64,000 bases of DNA from SZUA-320 sp963707875 (GTDB lineage Bacteria > Gemmatimonadota > Gemmatimonadetes > Gemmatimonadales > GWC2-71-9): assembly GCA_963707875.1 (NCBI GenBank), contig CAVPRU010000001.1:682001-746000 (forward strand), given 5' to 3'. Shown here in pieces: positions 50,990 to 59,832 of this stretch (position 1 is the first letter of the stretch; the number at the start of each line of letters is the position of its first letter). Both the position numbers and the translations under genes were made by a program. Under the pieces are notes generated by a model. That model ran no database searches. It worked only from the letters and a program-made list of their open reading frames with translations, and was not told where the DNA came from.

Positions 50990-51975
50990 TGACCAAGCCG
51001 AACGTCCGGCTCTCTCCCGAAGCCCTCGAGTGGCTGATGACCGGCGCCACGGCGGTCCCGGTCGAACATGCCGTCTTCCGGATCGAGGGACCCGCAGCCG
51101 CGGATTGCCTCCAGGGGCTGGTGACCTGCGATGTGGTGCGTCCGGGTGACGGGCATCTGAGCTATGGCGCCGTGCTTACCCCGAAGGGGATGATCATCTC
51201 CGACCTCTGGATGCTCCAGCTTGATGCTTCCCTGCTCCTGCTGGTGCCGGCGGAGGGTCGGGAAGCAATCCAGGCCGTATTCACCAAGAGCATTCCGCCC
51301 CGGCTGGCCCAGGTGACGGATCAATCTTCCGAGTGGCGATCGGTCTGGTTGATCGGCGATGGGACCGCGGCGACCCTGGCACGCGCCGGCCTCCCCTGGC
51401 CGGACGGGGAACTGCTGCTGCAACCGCTCGAGGCAGGTGGCCTGATCGGCCGACTCGCTCCGACCGGGCCGGCCGCCGCGCTGCTGGTCGGGCCGGGCGC
51501 CGCCGTGGCGGAGGTGCTGGAGCGATTCCAGGCGGCCGGCGGTCTGATCGGCTCAGGCGATCACGGCGAAGCCGCCAGGATTCTTCAGGGTTTTCCGGCG
51601 CTCGGCGCCGAAATCGATGGAAAGACCCTGCCCCAGGAGGTCAGATACGACGACGTGGGCGGAGTTTCCTATACCAAGGGCTGTTACGTCGGTCAGGAGA
51701 CCGTCGCTCGAGTCCACTTCCGAGGACACCCGAACCGGACCCTGCGCGGAGTCGCCTGGCAGGGGAGCCCGGTAGACCTGGGCAGCCCGGTGGTGGCGCA
51801 CGGCCGGGAAGTCGGGACCATCACCTCGCTGCTCCAGGTGGGATCGGCCTGCCTCGGACTGGGGCGCATTCGACGGGAAGTGACCTCGGGGGGCGAGGTA
51901 TCGATCGGTGAGGGAGAGGTCGGTCGGGTCATTGACCCCCCGGGCCACGCGGTGCTGCTCGACCTGCTTCCATGA
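50989..51975 (+). CDS. ygfZ: YgfZ/GcvT-like folate-binding protein
   Basis: 328 residues with the GcvT fold and the diagnostic K-G-C-Y-V-G-Q-E-T-V-A-R. YgfZ (IBA57 in mitochondria) helps assemble or repair a subset of [4Fe-4S] proteins with folate. It directly follows glcF, which carries two clusters, and shares a base with it, so coupling to GlcF cluster assembly is a reasonable inference. A strong stem-loop follows the stop immediately. Confidence 0.93.
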   Translation: MTKPNVRLSPEALEWLMTGATAVPVEHAVFRIEGPAAADCLQGLVTCDVVRPGDGHLSYGAVLTPKGMIISDLWMLQLDASLLLLVPAEGREAIQAVFTKSIPPRLAQVTDQSSEWRSVWLIGDGTAATLARAGLPWPDGELLLQPLEAGGLIGRLAPTGPAAALLVGPGAAVAEVLERFQAAGGLIGSGDHGEAARILQGFPALGAEIDGKTLPQEVRYDDVGGVSYTKGCYVGQETVARVHFRGHPNRTLRGVAWQGSPVDLGSPVVAHGREVGTITSLLQVGSACLGLGRIRREVTSGGEVSIGEGEVGRVIDPPGHAVLLDLLP

Positions 51976-52002
51976 AAAAGCCCCGGCATGGCCGGGGCTT
52001 TT
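51976..52002. terminator. Strong bidirectional terminator after ygfZ
   Basis: AAAAGCCCCGGC (51976-51987), a 3-nt loop and GCCGGGGCTTTT (51991-52002): a 12-bp perfect stem with A-run on one side and T-run on the other. It directly follows ygfZ and lies 24 bp from the stop of the convergent small lipoprotein, so it can end transcripts from both sides. Confidence 0.9.
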
Positions 52003-52026
52003 CATATGCCTTGAACGGCCTACGAC

Positions 52027-52200
52027 CTAGTGACTGGCGGTCGTGTCGCGGGCCATCGTGTCCGCAGGCATGGCGGCCGAGTCCGCGGGGGCTGCAGCCG
52101 GCGCGGCCATCTCGGTCTCAACGGGCGGGGCGGCTTCCTCGGCCTTGGGTGCGCAGGCACCAAGCACCAGAAGAGCAGCGACAAACGCTACCTTCGACAT
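52027..52200 (-). CDS. Small Ala/Pro-rich lipoprotein
   Basis: 57 residues. ATG 52200 gives a lipoprotein signal with a V-L-G-A-C lipobox near residue 16; the mature part is short and rich in Ala, Pro, Glu, Asp and Met with no recognised domain. It may be an outer-membrane spacer or stress lipoprotein; it needs Lgt, which is encoded elsewhere in this window. It is convergent with ygfZ. Confidence 0.7.
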   Translation of the reverse strand: MSKVAFVAALLVLGACAPKAEEAAPPVETEMAAPAAAPADSAAMPADTMARDTTASH

Positions 52201-52272
52201 CCGAACTCCTTGCGTGGGTGGAGGTACAGTGGTGCCCTGCAACCGTCACTGTGGCCGGGTCCAACGGCGGAA

Positions 52273-52301
52273 AAAATTGGACATTCGTTAGGATTTGTCA
52301 A
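52273..52301 (-). promoter_or_regulatory. Candidate promoter of the small lipoprotein gene
   Basis: TTGACA (52301-52296), a perfect -35, then 17 bp and a weak AATTTT (52278-52273) on the minus strand. The -35 overlaps the stop of the cytidylate-kinase-like gene. The start codon at 52200 leaves a leader of about 65 nt. Confidence 0.4.
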
Positions 52302-52921
52302 TCCCCCCATTGCGCCCGAGCACGCTCCCGGATCACCTGTACCGCCCCCTCGACCCCCAGCGCCCCGGTATTCAGGACCATATGGTAGTTGACCGGATCG
52401 GCCCAATCCCGGTTGTAGTGCTGCCGATGGTAACGCCCCCGGTTCTCGTCCGACCGGTCGAGCAGGGCCTCGGCCTCCCCGGGGTCGATTCCCAGCCGTT
52501 CAGCCGCCCGGGCGACCCGCGCCGCCCTCGGTGCCACGATCCTGACATGGAGCGACTGGGGGTGGGAGGCCAGCACCGCGGGGGCGGCTCGGCCAACCAT
52601 GACCACTCGACCCCGGGCGGCAAGTTCGGCGACGACCGCCTCCGTGACCCGAACCAGCCCGACCTCCGGCAAGGTCGAGAGCGCCCCGGCCTCGGGGCCG
52701 ACGAACTCCGGCATCGAGATGGCCAGGGCCCGGGCAACCCGCTCGCCAAACCCGGGGGTACTCTCCTCCCGCTGGGCCACCTCCTCCGGGGTCAGGCCGG
52801 CCCGGGCCGCCACCTCCACCACCAGTTGATTGTCCACCAGGTCCCAGCCCAGCCGGCCGGCGACCTGGCGGGCCACCTCGGAGCCGGCGGACGCGAACTC
52901 CCTCGAAATCGTGATGATCAC
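52298..52921 (-). CDS. Cytidylate kinase-like family protein
   Basis: 207 residues. P-loop-like start T-I-S-R-E-F-A-S-A-G-S (a CMP-kinase-like nucleotide loop with altered residues), a V-G-R-A-A-P-A-V-L stretch and R-S-D-E-N-R-G-R-Y. This resembles the Cytidylate_kin2 group, often of unknown substrate. The start overlaps the end of the MFS exporter by 4 bp. Its own true substrate is not evident, and P-loop Lys is not conserved, so catalysis should not be assumed. Confidence 0.75.
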   Translation of the reverse strand: MIITISREFASAGSEVARQVAGRLGWDLVDNQLVVEVAARAGLTPEEVAQREESTPGFGERVARALAISMPEFVGPEAGALSTLPEVGLVRVTEAVVAELAARGRVVMVGRAAPAVLASHPQSLHVRIVAPRAARVARAAERLGIDPGEAEALLDRSDENRGRYHRQHYNRDWADPVNYHMVLNTGALGVEGAVQVIRERARAQWGD

Positions 52922-54195
52922 TGTCGCCGTTCCTGCCAGGTGTAGGATTCCTCGGTCTGGGCCGACTTCCGCCGGTCGATGGCAGCTCCAAGAGTACGCC
53001 GGATCTGGAGGGTCATCCAGAGGGTCATGGCCAGGCAGACGGTGCCGCCAAGCGCCGCGGCGACTCTGACGCCCGCCAACTCACTCACCAGGCCCACCTG
53101 CAAGGCCCCGAACGGGGCCAGCCCCACTACGATGAAGGCATAGAACCCGATGACGTGACCCCGCAACTCGTCCGACGCCTCGGTCTGCAACAGGGTGTTG
53201 GTCGTGATGGCGTTGGTGGACAGACTCGCGCCCCCGGCGACCAGCAGCACGAAGGCCAGCGGTGCCACCGGGGCGATCGACAGCAGCAGGAGGGCCAACC
53301 CGATGACCACTCCCGCCCGGAGGGCCACATCGCCCCGAGCCCTGGTCGGCCCGAAGCCCGCCAGCAGGAGGGCCCCTCCCGCGGCCCCGATCCCAAAGGC
53401 CGCCGTGAGCCAGCCGTAGCCCGCCGCCCCGAGGCCGAGCGCATCCCGGGCGTAGACCGGCAGGATGGTGAGGAACGAGAGAGCGAAGATGGTGTAGGTG
53501 CCGCTCAGAACGACCAGGGTGCGGGGCCAGCCGGGGTTGAGGACGAACTGGAGCGCCTCCCGCATCGAGGGGCGAGCCCGGGTCGGCACGATGAGAGCAG
53601 GATCGAGCCGAATCCGGAGCAGGCTCACCAACACCCCGAGGTAGCTCACGGCGTTGATCCCGAAGCAGACAGCCGGCCCCGTCACCGCCAGGATCATCCC
53701 GCCCAGGGCCGGACCGATGACCCGGGAGAGGTTGAAGGTGGAGGAGTTGAGGGCCACGGCGTTCATCAGATCCTCCCGACCCACCAGGTCGAGGAGCAGA
53801 GTCTGCCGGGCCGGAATCTCGTAGGCGCTGAGCAGCCCGTGGGTAACCGCGAGCGCCACCACCCACCCGAGGGTGACATGGCCCGACCAGGTCAGCACCG
53901 TCAACACCACCGCCTCGACCAGCATCAGGGTCTGGAGGATGGTAACCATCCGCAACCGGTTCGACCGGCCCGCCAGGGCCCCGCCCTGCAGGGTGAACAG
54001 CAGGACAGGCAGGCTTCCGGTGGCGCCCACCAGGCCGACCGCGAAGGCCGAGTCGGTCATGGTGAGCACCAGCCACCCCAGGGCGACACTCTGCATCCAG
54101 GTGCCGCACAGCGATACGAATTGTCCGGTGGCGAACAGGCGGAAATTGTGGTGGCGGAGCGCCCGGAAGGCGGGACCGGTGCGGGACGGGCTCAC
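52918..54195 (-). CDS. MFS transporter (EntS/MFS_3-like)
   Basis: 425 residues with about 12 membrane helices. R-A-L-R-H-H-N-F-R-L-F near the N-terminus and the internal G-R-S-N-R-L-R-M loop (MFS motif A position) match the EntS/MFS_3 family of drug, siderophore or metabolite exporters. It overlaps the cytidylate-kinase-like gene by 4 bp and starts 10 bp after the M48 protease stop. The substrate is unknown; no biosynthetic cluster for a natural product is visible. Confidence 0.87.
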   Translation of the reverse strand: MSPSRTGPAFRALRHHNFRLFATGQFVSLCGTWMQSVALGWLVLTMTDSAFAVGLVGATGSLPVLLFTLQGGALAGRSNRLRMVTILQTLMLVEAVVLTVLTWSGHVTLGWVVALAVTHGLLSAYEIPARQTLLLDLVGREDLMNAVALNSSTFNLSRVIGPALGGMILAVTGPAVCFGINAVSYLGVLVSLLRIRLDPALIVPTRARPSMREALQFVLNPGWPRTLVVLSGTYTIFALSFLTILPVYARDALGLGAAGYGWLTAAFGIGAAGGALLLAGFGPTRARGDVALRAGVVIGLALLLLSIAPVAPLAFVLLVAGGASLSTNAITTNTLLQTEASDELRGHVIGFYAFIVVGLAPFGALQVGLVSELAGVRVAAALGGTVCLAMTLWMTLQIRRTLGAAIDRRKSAQTEESYTWQERRQ

Positions 54196-54205
54196 CCGGG
54201 CTGCA

Positions 54206-55639
54206 TCAGGGTATCTGTTTCATGATGGTGCCGCGGGGGATGACCTGGCCTGCGACGAGGCCGTTGATCAGGGCCACCCGCTCGACCGGGACCACCGAGG
54301 GGTAGGACCGGTAGAACTCCTCAAGCGTCATCCCTCGGGGAAGGGTCACCAGCCGAATGCGGTTGGGCTGCCGGTTGAGCGCCGTCGGGTCCGTCAGTTC
54401 AGCGAATGAGCCGGCGAACTGCCGGAAACCACCGGCATACCCCGCGGCCTTGGCCGGCGTGGTATACCCGAGCAGCCGGTACAGCCGACCGCCGTAGCTG
54501 ACGAACTGGACCACCCCAGTCACCGTCCCCTGACTGGTGGTGGCGGTGAACTCGCCGGTGGCCGCGGGAATCCCGTTGACCGGGCTGGCCGACGACGGCC
54601 CGGCCTGGATGCCCTCCTGGCCGAGGAACTCCCGAAGGGCCCCACTCGGGGAAGTCCCCTTGGCCAGAGCGAGCGCCACAATCGCATCTTTCCCCGGACT
54701 CACCCCGATGACCGAGGCCGGCTGATTGCTGCCCTGCCAGCCGGTGGGAATCACGAACCGGAAGCGGAGGTCCGGGTGGAAGAACTGCTCACCCTCGAAG
54801 TAGCCCTGCCGGGGATCTTCCCCGAACACCATCCCGTCCAGCCGTTGTAGAAACCGTTCCCGACCCAGCCTCATGGAATCCGGGATCCCCGGGAACCCGG
54901 CCACTCGCTGGTCGTTCCGGGCCACCCGATTCTCCGGGGCCGGATGGGTGCTCTGCCACTCCGGAAGGCGGCCACCACCCCCGGTCGCACTCTGCCGTTG
55001 CAGCATCGTGAACATGGACGACATGGCTCGCGGGTCGTAGTCATCCCGCGTCATGTACCGGAAGCCCAGCTCGTCGGCCTGGAACTCGTGGTCGCGGCCG
55101 AACTTGAGAAACAGCAGGCCGAGTCCCGACCCGACCGTGGCCCCGAGGAGGGAGCCAACCTCCGGCAAGGCGATGGTGGTGACCGCCATGCCGATTCCCG
55201 CCAGTTGGGCCCTGGAGATCTGGGTGGCGGTGTGCCGGGCGGTGACGTGCCCGATCTCATGCCCCAGCACCCCGGCCAGTTCGGCTTCATTGTTCATGTG
55301 GGTCAGGATCCCGCGGGTGACGAAGATGTACCCGCCAGGAAACGCGAAGGCGTTGACCGAAGCGTCATCCAGCAGGTAGAAGCTCCACGGGAGGTTGGGG
55401 CGCTCGGCCACCTCTACCAACCCCATCGCGACCGAACGGAGGTACCGCTGCGCGGCGCTGTCGGCCACCAGCGGAATGGTGGCGAGGGTCTCCTCGGCGC
55501 CCTGTTTTCCCATCGCGATCTCCTGCGATTCCGACACAAGGGAAAACTCCCGCCCTCCGGTGGCGGGATTGACGGCGCACGCCCCCGCAACTGCCAGGCC
55601 GCCGAGTAGGATCCCCGCCTTCCGCCAACGCCAGGACAC
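54206..55639 (-). CDS. M48-family metalloprotease lipoprotein (BepA-like)
   Basis: 477 residues from GTG 55639, chosen for its GAGGGGGG ribosome site and a lipoprotein signal ending A-G-A-C. The zinc site is H-E-I-G-H (HExxH) with the third ligand in F-Q-A-D-E-L. The N-terminal block resembles BepA/YfgC/LoiP periplasmic proteases that remove misassembled outer-membrane proteins. The C-terminal half (about 280-477) is an extra domain with R-F-V-I-P-T-G-W motifs, unlike short family members. The MFS gene follows. Confidence 0.88.
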   Translation of the reverse strand: MSWRWRKAGILLGGLAVAGACAVNPATGGREFSLVSESQEIAMGKQGAEETLATIPLVADSAAQRYLRSVAMGLVEVAERPNLPWSFYLLDDASVNAFAFPGGYIFVTRGILTHMNNEAELAGVLGHEIGHVTARHTATQISRAQLAGIGMAVTTIALPEVGSLLGATVGSGLGLLFLKFGRDHEFQADELGFRYMTRDDYDPRAMSSMFTMLQRQSATGGGGRLPEWQSTHPAPENRVARNDQRVAGFPGIPDSMRLGRERFLQRLDGMVFGEDPRQGYFEGEQFFHPDLRFRFVIPTGWQGSNQPASVIGVSPGKDAIVALALAKGTSPSGALREFLGQEGIQAGPSSASPVNGIPAATGEFTATTSQGTVTGVVQFVSYGGRLYRLLGYTTPAKAAGYAGGFRQFAGSFAELTDPTALNRQPNRIRLVTLPRGMTLEEFYRSYPSVVPVERVALINGLVAGQVIPRGTIMKQIP

Positions 55640-55667
55640 CAGGTCGACCCCCCTCAAGCTTCGTGGA

Positions 55668-55673
55668 TAGATT
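55668..55673 (+). promoter_or_regulatory. -10-like box TAGATT before thrE
   Basis: TAGATT (55668-55673) ends 6 nt before GTG 55680 with no ribosome site; TCGACC lies 18 bp upstream of it as a possible -35 (55644-55649). It overlaps the start region of the divergent M48 protease gene. Confidence 0.45.
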
Positions 55674-55679
55674 GCTGCC

Positions 55680-56936
55680 GTGCCTGAACCCATTATGCCG
55701 AGGCCCCCGAGCCCGGGCAACCCGGCGGACCCGACCCCCGACGCGCGAATCGCGTTCGTCCTTGAACTTGGCCGGGCGCTCCACGCCTACGGAGTGGCCG
55801 CCCCGAGGCTCGAAGAGGTCCTCGATACCGCCTCCCGCCGACTCGGCCTGGAGGGTCAGTTCTTCACCACCCCTACCTCGGTGTTCGCCGGGATCGGTCC
55901 GGTGCCAAGCCAGCACACCTTCCTGCTCAGGGTGGAACCAGGGGGCACCGACCTGGGTCGGCTGGCCCAGACCGACACCGTCATCCGCCAGGTGCTCGAG
56001 GGGGCAACCTCCCCGGAGGCCGGGCTTCAACAACTGGCCCAGATCCGCCGCGACCCACCGGCCTATCGCCCGGCGGTGACCGTTCTGGGGTTCTCTCTGG
56101 CCTCCGGGGCGGCAGCCCGATTCCTCGGCGGGGGGCTTCCCGAGATTGGAGTGGCGGTGGTGCTGGGGGCACTGACCGGCGCCCTCTCTCTCCGGGCGGC
56201 CACCCGCCCGGCTCTCGACCGGGTCTTTGAACCGGTGGCCTCCTTCACGGTGGCGTTCCTGGCAGCGATTGCCGCCGCCACTTGGGGAGGGTTCTCGCTG
56301 GCCACGGCCACCCTGGCCGGCCTGATCGTGCTGATCCCCGGGATGACCCTGACCACCGCGATGTCCGAACTGGCCAGCCGGCATCTGTCCTCCGGAACCG
56401 CCCGGGTCAGCGCGGCGGCTATCACCTTCCTCGGGATCGGCCTCGGCGTCACCCTCGGGTACCGGGTGGGAGAGCTGGTGGTGGGGCTGCCCATGGCCGC
56501 GGGACCGCGGCTCGGCCTGCCGAGCTGGGCAAACCTGATCGCTCTGGTGATCAGCGGCCTGGGCTTTACCGTGCTGCTCAAGGCCGAACGCCGGGATGCC
56601 ATCTGGATCGTAGTGGCGGGGATGGTCGCCTTCTTCGGCGCCCGGCTGGGAGGCCAGGTCCTCGGGCCCGAACTCGGCGTGTTCATCGGAGCCCTGCTGG
56701 TCGGGCTCGGGTCCCTGGGCTTCGAACGGCTCACCGACCGTCCCGCCGCCATTGTCGAGGTACCCGGGTTGCTGACCCTGGTTCCGGGAAGCGTCGGTTT
56801 CCGAAGTCTGCTGTCGATGATGGACCGGGAGGTGATTTCCGGAGTTGAAACCGCGTTCAAGATGGTGATGATCGCGGTGGCGCTGGTGGCCGGGCTGCTG
56901 CTCGCAAAACTCGCCGCCCCGCGAGCCGCCCGGTAG
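55680..56936 (+). CDS. Threonine/serine exporter (ThrE-like, fused DUF1212 + DUF3815)
   Basis: 418 residues. The soluble N-terminal domain contains a H-A-Y-G-V-A-A-P-R-L-E and G-L-E-G-Q-F block, then about ten membrane helices in two groups. ThrE-type proteins export threonine and serine and occur as one fused chain, as here. GTG start at 55680, divergent from the M48 protease. The gene ends 3 bp from the end of the convergent propeller lipoprotein. Confidence 0.88.
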   Translation: MPEPIMPRPPSPGNPADPTPDARIAFVLELGRALHAYGVAAPRLEEVLDTASRRLGLEGQFFTTPTSVFAGIGPVPSQHTFLLRVEPGGTDLGRLAQTDTVIRQVLEGATSPEAGLQQLAQIRRDPPAYRPAVTVLGFSLASGAAARFLGGGLPEIGVAVVLGALTGALSLRAATRPALDRVFEPVASFTVAFLAAIAAATWGGFSLATATLAGLIVLIPGMTLTTAMSELASRHLSSGTARVSAAAITFLGIGLGVTLGYRVGELVVGLPMAAGPRLGLPSWANLIALVISGLGFTVLLKAERRDAIWIVVAGMVAFFGARLGGQVLGPELGVFIGALLVGLGSLGFERLTDRPAAIVEVPGLLTLVPGSVGFRSLLSMMDREVISGVETAFKMVMIAVALVAGLLLAKLAAPRAAR

Positions 56937-56939
56937 CGA

Positions 56940-58541
56940 CTACCGGGCGATGGTGGCGGTGAGCACCGTTCGGGTGGTCCCCACCGCGTAGAATGCGCCA
57001 TCCTGGACCGTCGCCCCAAGCATCCATTCCTCGGTCGACAGCTCGATCCTGCTCCAGGCCGAACCGTTCCATCGGAGGGCGACCCCTTCCTCCCCGAGGG
57101 CGTACACGTCGGTCGGGCCGGTCCCCCAAATGGTCCGGAGGTTGTTCGTCACCCCGCTCTGGAGCGGATACCACCGCCGGCCATCGAACCGAAGGGCCAC
57201 CCCGCTGTCGCCCACCGCGATGAGATCGTCCACCCCGGTGCCCCAGATCGCCCTGATCCGCTTTGTGGTGGGGCTGGGCTGGCGGACCCAGATCTCTCCG
57301 TCCCACCGCAGGATGGTTCCACCATCCCCGACCGCCCAGATGTTGCGGGCATCCAGGCCCCAGACCTGACGAAGGAACCCGGTGGCAGGACTCGGCATCA
57401 CCTGCCAGCCCCCACCATCCCGATGCAGGATCGTGCCCTCCCCGCCCACGATGACTTCCAGTCCGGAGCGAGCGATCCAGACCGATCGCAGCAGTACCGA
57501 CGACGGGCTTCCCTCCTGAATCCAAATTCCGGCCGTGCGCCGGAGGATCGTCCCGGTATCGCCAACGGCCAGCAGTCCGGTGCCGGGACCAACCGCCGCA
57601 ACGCCGAACAGGTCCCGGACGGCGGGGACCGGCTCCTCAACCCAGTCGATCCCGACCTTCCGGAGGACGGTGCCGCCGGTCCCGACCGCGACCACGGAAC
57701 CGCTTCCGGTTGCCGCCACTGCAAAGAGGACGGGTGAACTCGTCTCGGTCTCCCAATCCGCCTGGCCTCGGCGGATCACGGTACCGGACCATCCCGCGGC
57801 GTAGACCGCTGTCCCGTCGCCGTGGATCGCCCGGAGATTCTGTCGGGTCGCGTTCTGCGGGAGGAACGACCAGACGGATCCGTTGTAGTACATCATCGCG
57901 CCATTGTTCCCCACCGCATAGATCTCGGAGCCGCTCCGACCCCACAGGGCGAAATAGTCGGCGGGGCTGGGGCTCGCGACCCGCCCCCAGGTCGCGCCGT
58001 CAAACCGCAGCAACCACCCTTGAATCCCGGCCGCCCAGAGGTTGGTCGGGGATACCCCCCAGAGACCGAAGATCAACAGATCGGTGGGCGAAGCGAGGGT
58101 GGTCCACCGGACGCCCTCCCACTGGAGGAGCACCCCATTCTGGCCCGAGGCAAAGAGCAGGTCGGGATGGAAGCCCCAGATCCCCCAGAGTTCGGGTTCG
58201 CCACTGAGCGGCATGGTGGACCAGGCCACCCCATCCCATCGCAGGACGACCCCGACGCCGACGGCCCATGCCTGACCGGGCCCAAGGCCCCAGACATTGA
58301 GCAGGGTCCGGCTGGTCGGGCTAGGCATCCGGGACCAGCTGGTCCCATCGTGGCGCAGGATGATTCCCGAGTCGCCCACCGCAAAGACCTCATTGGGCCC
58401 GGTCCCCCAGACTCCGGTCAGCGCGGCGGTGGTCGGCACCGGTACCCGTTCCCATCCGCTGGCACTCCTTCGGATGACCACTCCATCCGAGCCCACCGCC
58501 CAGGCGAGATCGCCGGGCCCCTTCCAGATCCCGAGAAAGGA
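56940..58541 (-). repeat. Array of about 14 propeller-blade repeats (protein level)
   Basis: The coding sequence for residues 127-659 contains 13-14 repeats of about 117 bp sharing the pattern W-G/G-A-V-G-D-x-G-x-I/V-L-R-x-D-G-x-x-W. Divergence is high at the DNA level, so they are ancient rather than recent tandem copies. No perfect nucleotide repeat is seen. Confidence 0.7.
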
Positions 58542-58919
58542 GGTCCCGGTGAGTCCCGCCAGGGCCACGCGCCAACCGATGGCCGGCGCGACCGCGGGCA
58601 GGACGCTGACCAGGGCAGTGCCACTTCGGCCGCCGGCGGTGGCGGTGATGGTCGCCATCCCGGGTGCCGTCCCGGTCACCCGGCCATCGGGAGCGATGGT
58701 GACTTGAGGCGAGGAACTTCGCCAGATGGCCGTGACCCCGGTGACGGGATCGCCATTTACGTCGACCAGCAGGCTGGTGAGGGGGAGCGAGTTCCCCACC
58801 TCGATCCGGGCGGTGGCGGGTTGGATCGTGACTTCCGCCACCTCTCCGGGACCCAGCGGAGTCGAGGCGTCGCAGGCGGAAAGGAATGCGAGGGCAGCGA
58901 GCAGCCCGAGGCGGCGCAC
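56940..58919 (-). CDS. Lipoprotein with a BIG2 domain and a roughly 14-blade beta-propeller
   Basis: 659 residues. Signal with lipobox L-S-A-C (Cys16), then one BIG2-like Ig domain (about 27-106) and a long array of W-G-x-G-x-x-x-x-A-V-G-D-x-G-x-I-L-R type repeats from residue 127 to the end. The repeats average 39 residues and number 13 or 14, the last degenerate. Similar repeats occur in Ycf48-like and other propeller proteins; the number would allow two 7-bladed propellers. Probably a surface lipoprotein for protein or glycan binding. SDR precedes it on the same strand. Confidence 0.82.
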   Translation of the reverse strand: MRRLGLLAALAFLSACDASTPLGPGEVAEVTIQPATARIEVGNSLPLTSLLVDVNGDPVTGVTAIWRSSSPQVTIAPDGRVTGTAPGMATITATAGGRSGTALVSVLPAVAPAIGWRVALAGLTGTSFLGIWKGPGDLAWAVGSDGVVIRRSASGWERVPVPTTAALTGVWGTGPNEVFAVGDSGIILRHDGTSWSRMPSPTSRTLLNVWGLGPGQAWAVGVGVVLRWDGVAWSTMPLSGEPELWGIWGFHPDLLFASGQNGVLLQWEGVRWTTLASPTDLLIFGLWGVSPTNLWAAGIQGWLLRFDGATWGRVASPSPADYFALWGRSGSEIYAVGNNGAMMYYNGSVWSFLPQNATRQNLRAIHGDGTAVYAAGWSGTVIRRGQADWETETSSPVLFAVAATGSGSVVAVGTGGTVLRKVGIDWVEEPVPAVRDLFGVAAVGPGTGLLAVGDTGTILRRTAGIWIQEGSPSSVLLRSVWIARSGLEVIVGGEGTILHRDGGGWQVMPSPATGFLRQVWGLDARNIWAVGDGGTILRWDGEIWVRQPSPTTKRIRAIWGTGVDDLIAVGDSGVALRFDGRRWYPLQSGVTNNLRTIWGTGPTDVYALGEEGVALRWNGSAWSRIELSTEEWMLGATVQDGAFYAVGTTRTVLTATIAR

Positions 58920-58924
58920 CGCAG

Positions 58925-59788
58925 TCAGGTCCGTGGCTGGCCGTACTTCCGGACCACCCGATGGACCAGCGCGTCCATCCAGCGGCGAGGGAGGATGGTC
59001 TGAAGCGCCAGCCGGATCTTGGCGTCGCGTCCCACCACATACCGGTGCCGCGGACGGGGGGCACTCAGGGCGTGGACGATGACGTCGGCGACCCGGTCCG
59101 CCGGGATGCCGTGCTTCTGGGCCCGACGGGCGGTCTTGGCGATGAGGGTGACTTCGGCCGAATAGCGCTGGGCCAGCTCGGTCGAGAGGGCCGATCCCGA
59201 CTTGGCGAGCGCCTTGTCCCAGATCGGCGTGAGGATCACCCCGGGCTCGATCACCGAGGCGTACATCCCCGATGGCCCCAGTTCCAACCGGAGAGCATCG
59301 GTCACCGCCTCGACCGCGTGTTTCGAGGCGCAGTAGGCGCCGACGACCGGGGAGGTGACCCGGCCCGCAATGGAACCGATGTTGACGATGCGGCCTTTGG
59401 CCGGTCGCAGCAACGGGATCATCGCCTGGGTCACCGCCACCAGCCCGATCACATTGACTTCGAACTGCCAGCGCAGTTGATCGAGCGGAATACCTTCGAT
59501 CGGGCCGCCCACCGCGATCCCGGCGTTGTTGACCAGGCCCGGTAGCCCGGCGGAGCCCACCGCCTCCGCTACCAAGGCGGTCGCGGCGGCGATCGAATCC
59601 TCGTCGGTCACGTCGAGCAGGATCCAGCGGAGCCGGTGGGAGGCTTTTTCGGCGAGCCGTCGACCGTCCTCGGCCCGGCGGACGCCGGCAAAGACCTGCC
59701 AGCCCAGCCGATCAAGCCGGAGCGCGGCACACTCGCCGATGCCGGTGGAACAGCCGGTGATGACGACGGAACGTGGCGGGGTGGTCAT
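58925..59788 (-). CDS. Short-chain dehydrogenase/reductase
   Basis: 287 residues from ATG 59788 (TTG 59800 is an alternative). Rossmann fold: T-G-C-S-T-G-I-G (TGxxxGxG), N-N-A-G, the catalytic Ser in N-I-G-S and Y-C-A-S-K (YxxxK). The C-terminal part is longer than classical SDRs, with R-Y-V-V-G-R-D as in retinol dehydrogenase-like members. NAD(P)-dependent oxidoreductase of unknown substrate, probably with a hydrophobic one. It lies 5 bp before the propeller gene. Confidence 0.87.
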   Translation of the reverse strand: MTTPPRSVVITGCSTGIGECAALRLDRLGWQVFAGVRRAEDGRRLAEKASHRLRWILLDVTDEDSIAAATALVAEAVGSAGLPGLVNNAGIAVGGPIEGIPLDQLRWQFEVNVIGLVAVTQAMIPLLRPAKGRIVNIGSIAGRVTSPVVGAYCASKHAVEAVTDALRLELGPSGMYASVIEPGVILTPIWDKALAKSGSALSTELAQRYSAEVTLIAKTARRAQKHGIPADRVADVIVHALSAPRPRHRYVVGRDAKIRLALQTILPRRWMDALVHRVVRKYGQPRT

Positions 59789-59832
59789 GTCGGAAAGCAA
59801 CGCGCCCCGCCCGGATCGGTCAAGGAGAGCTG

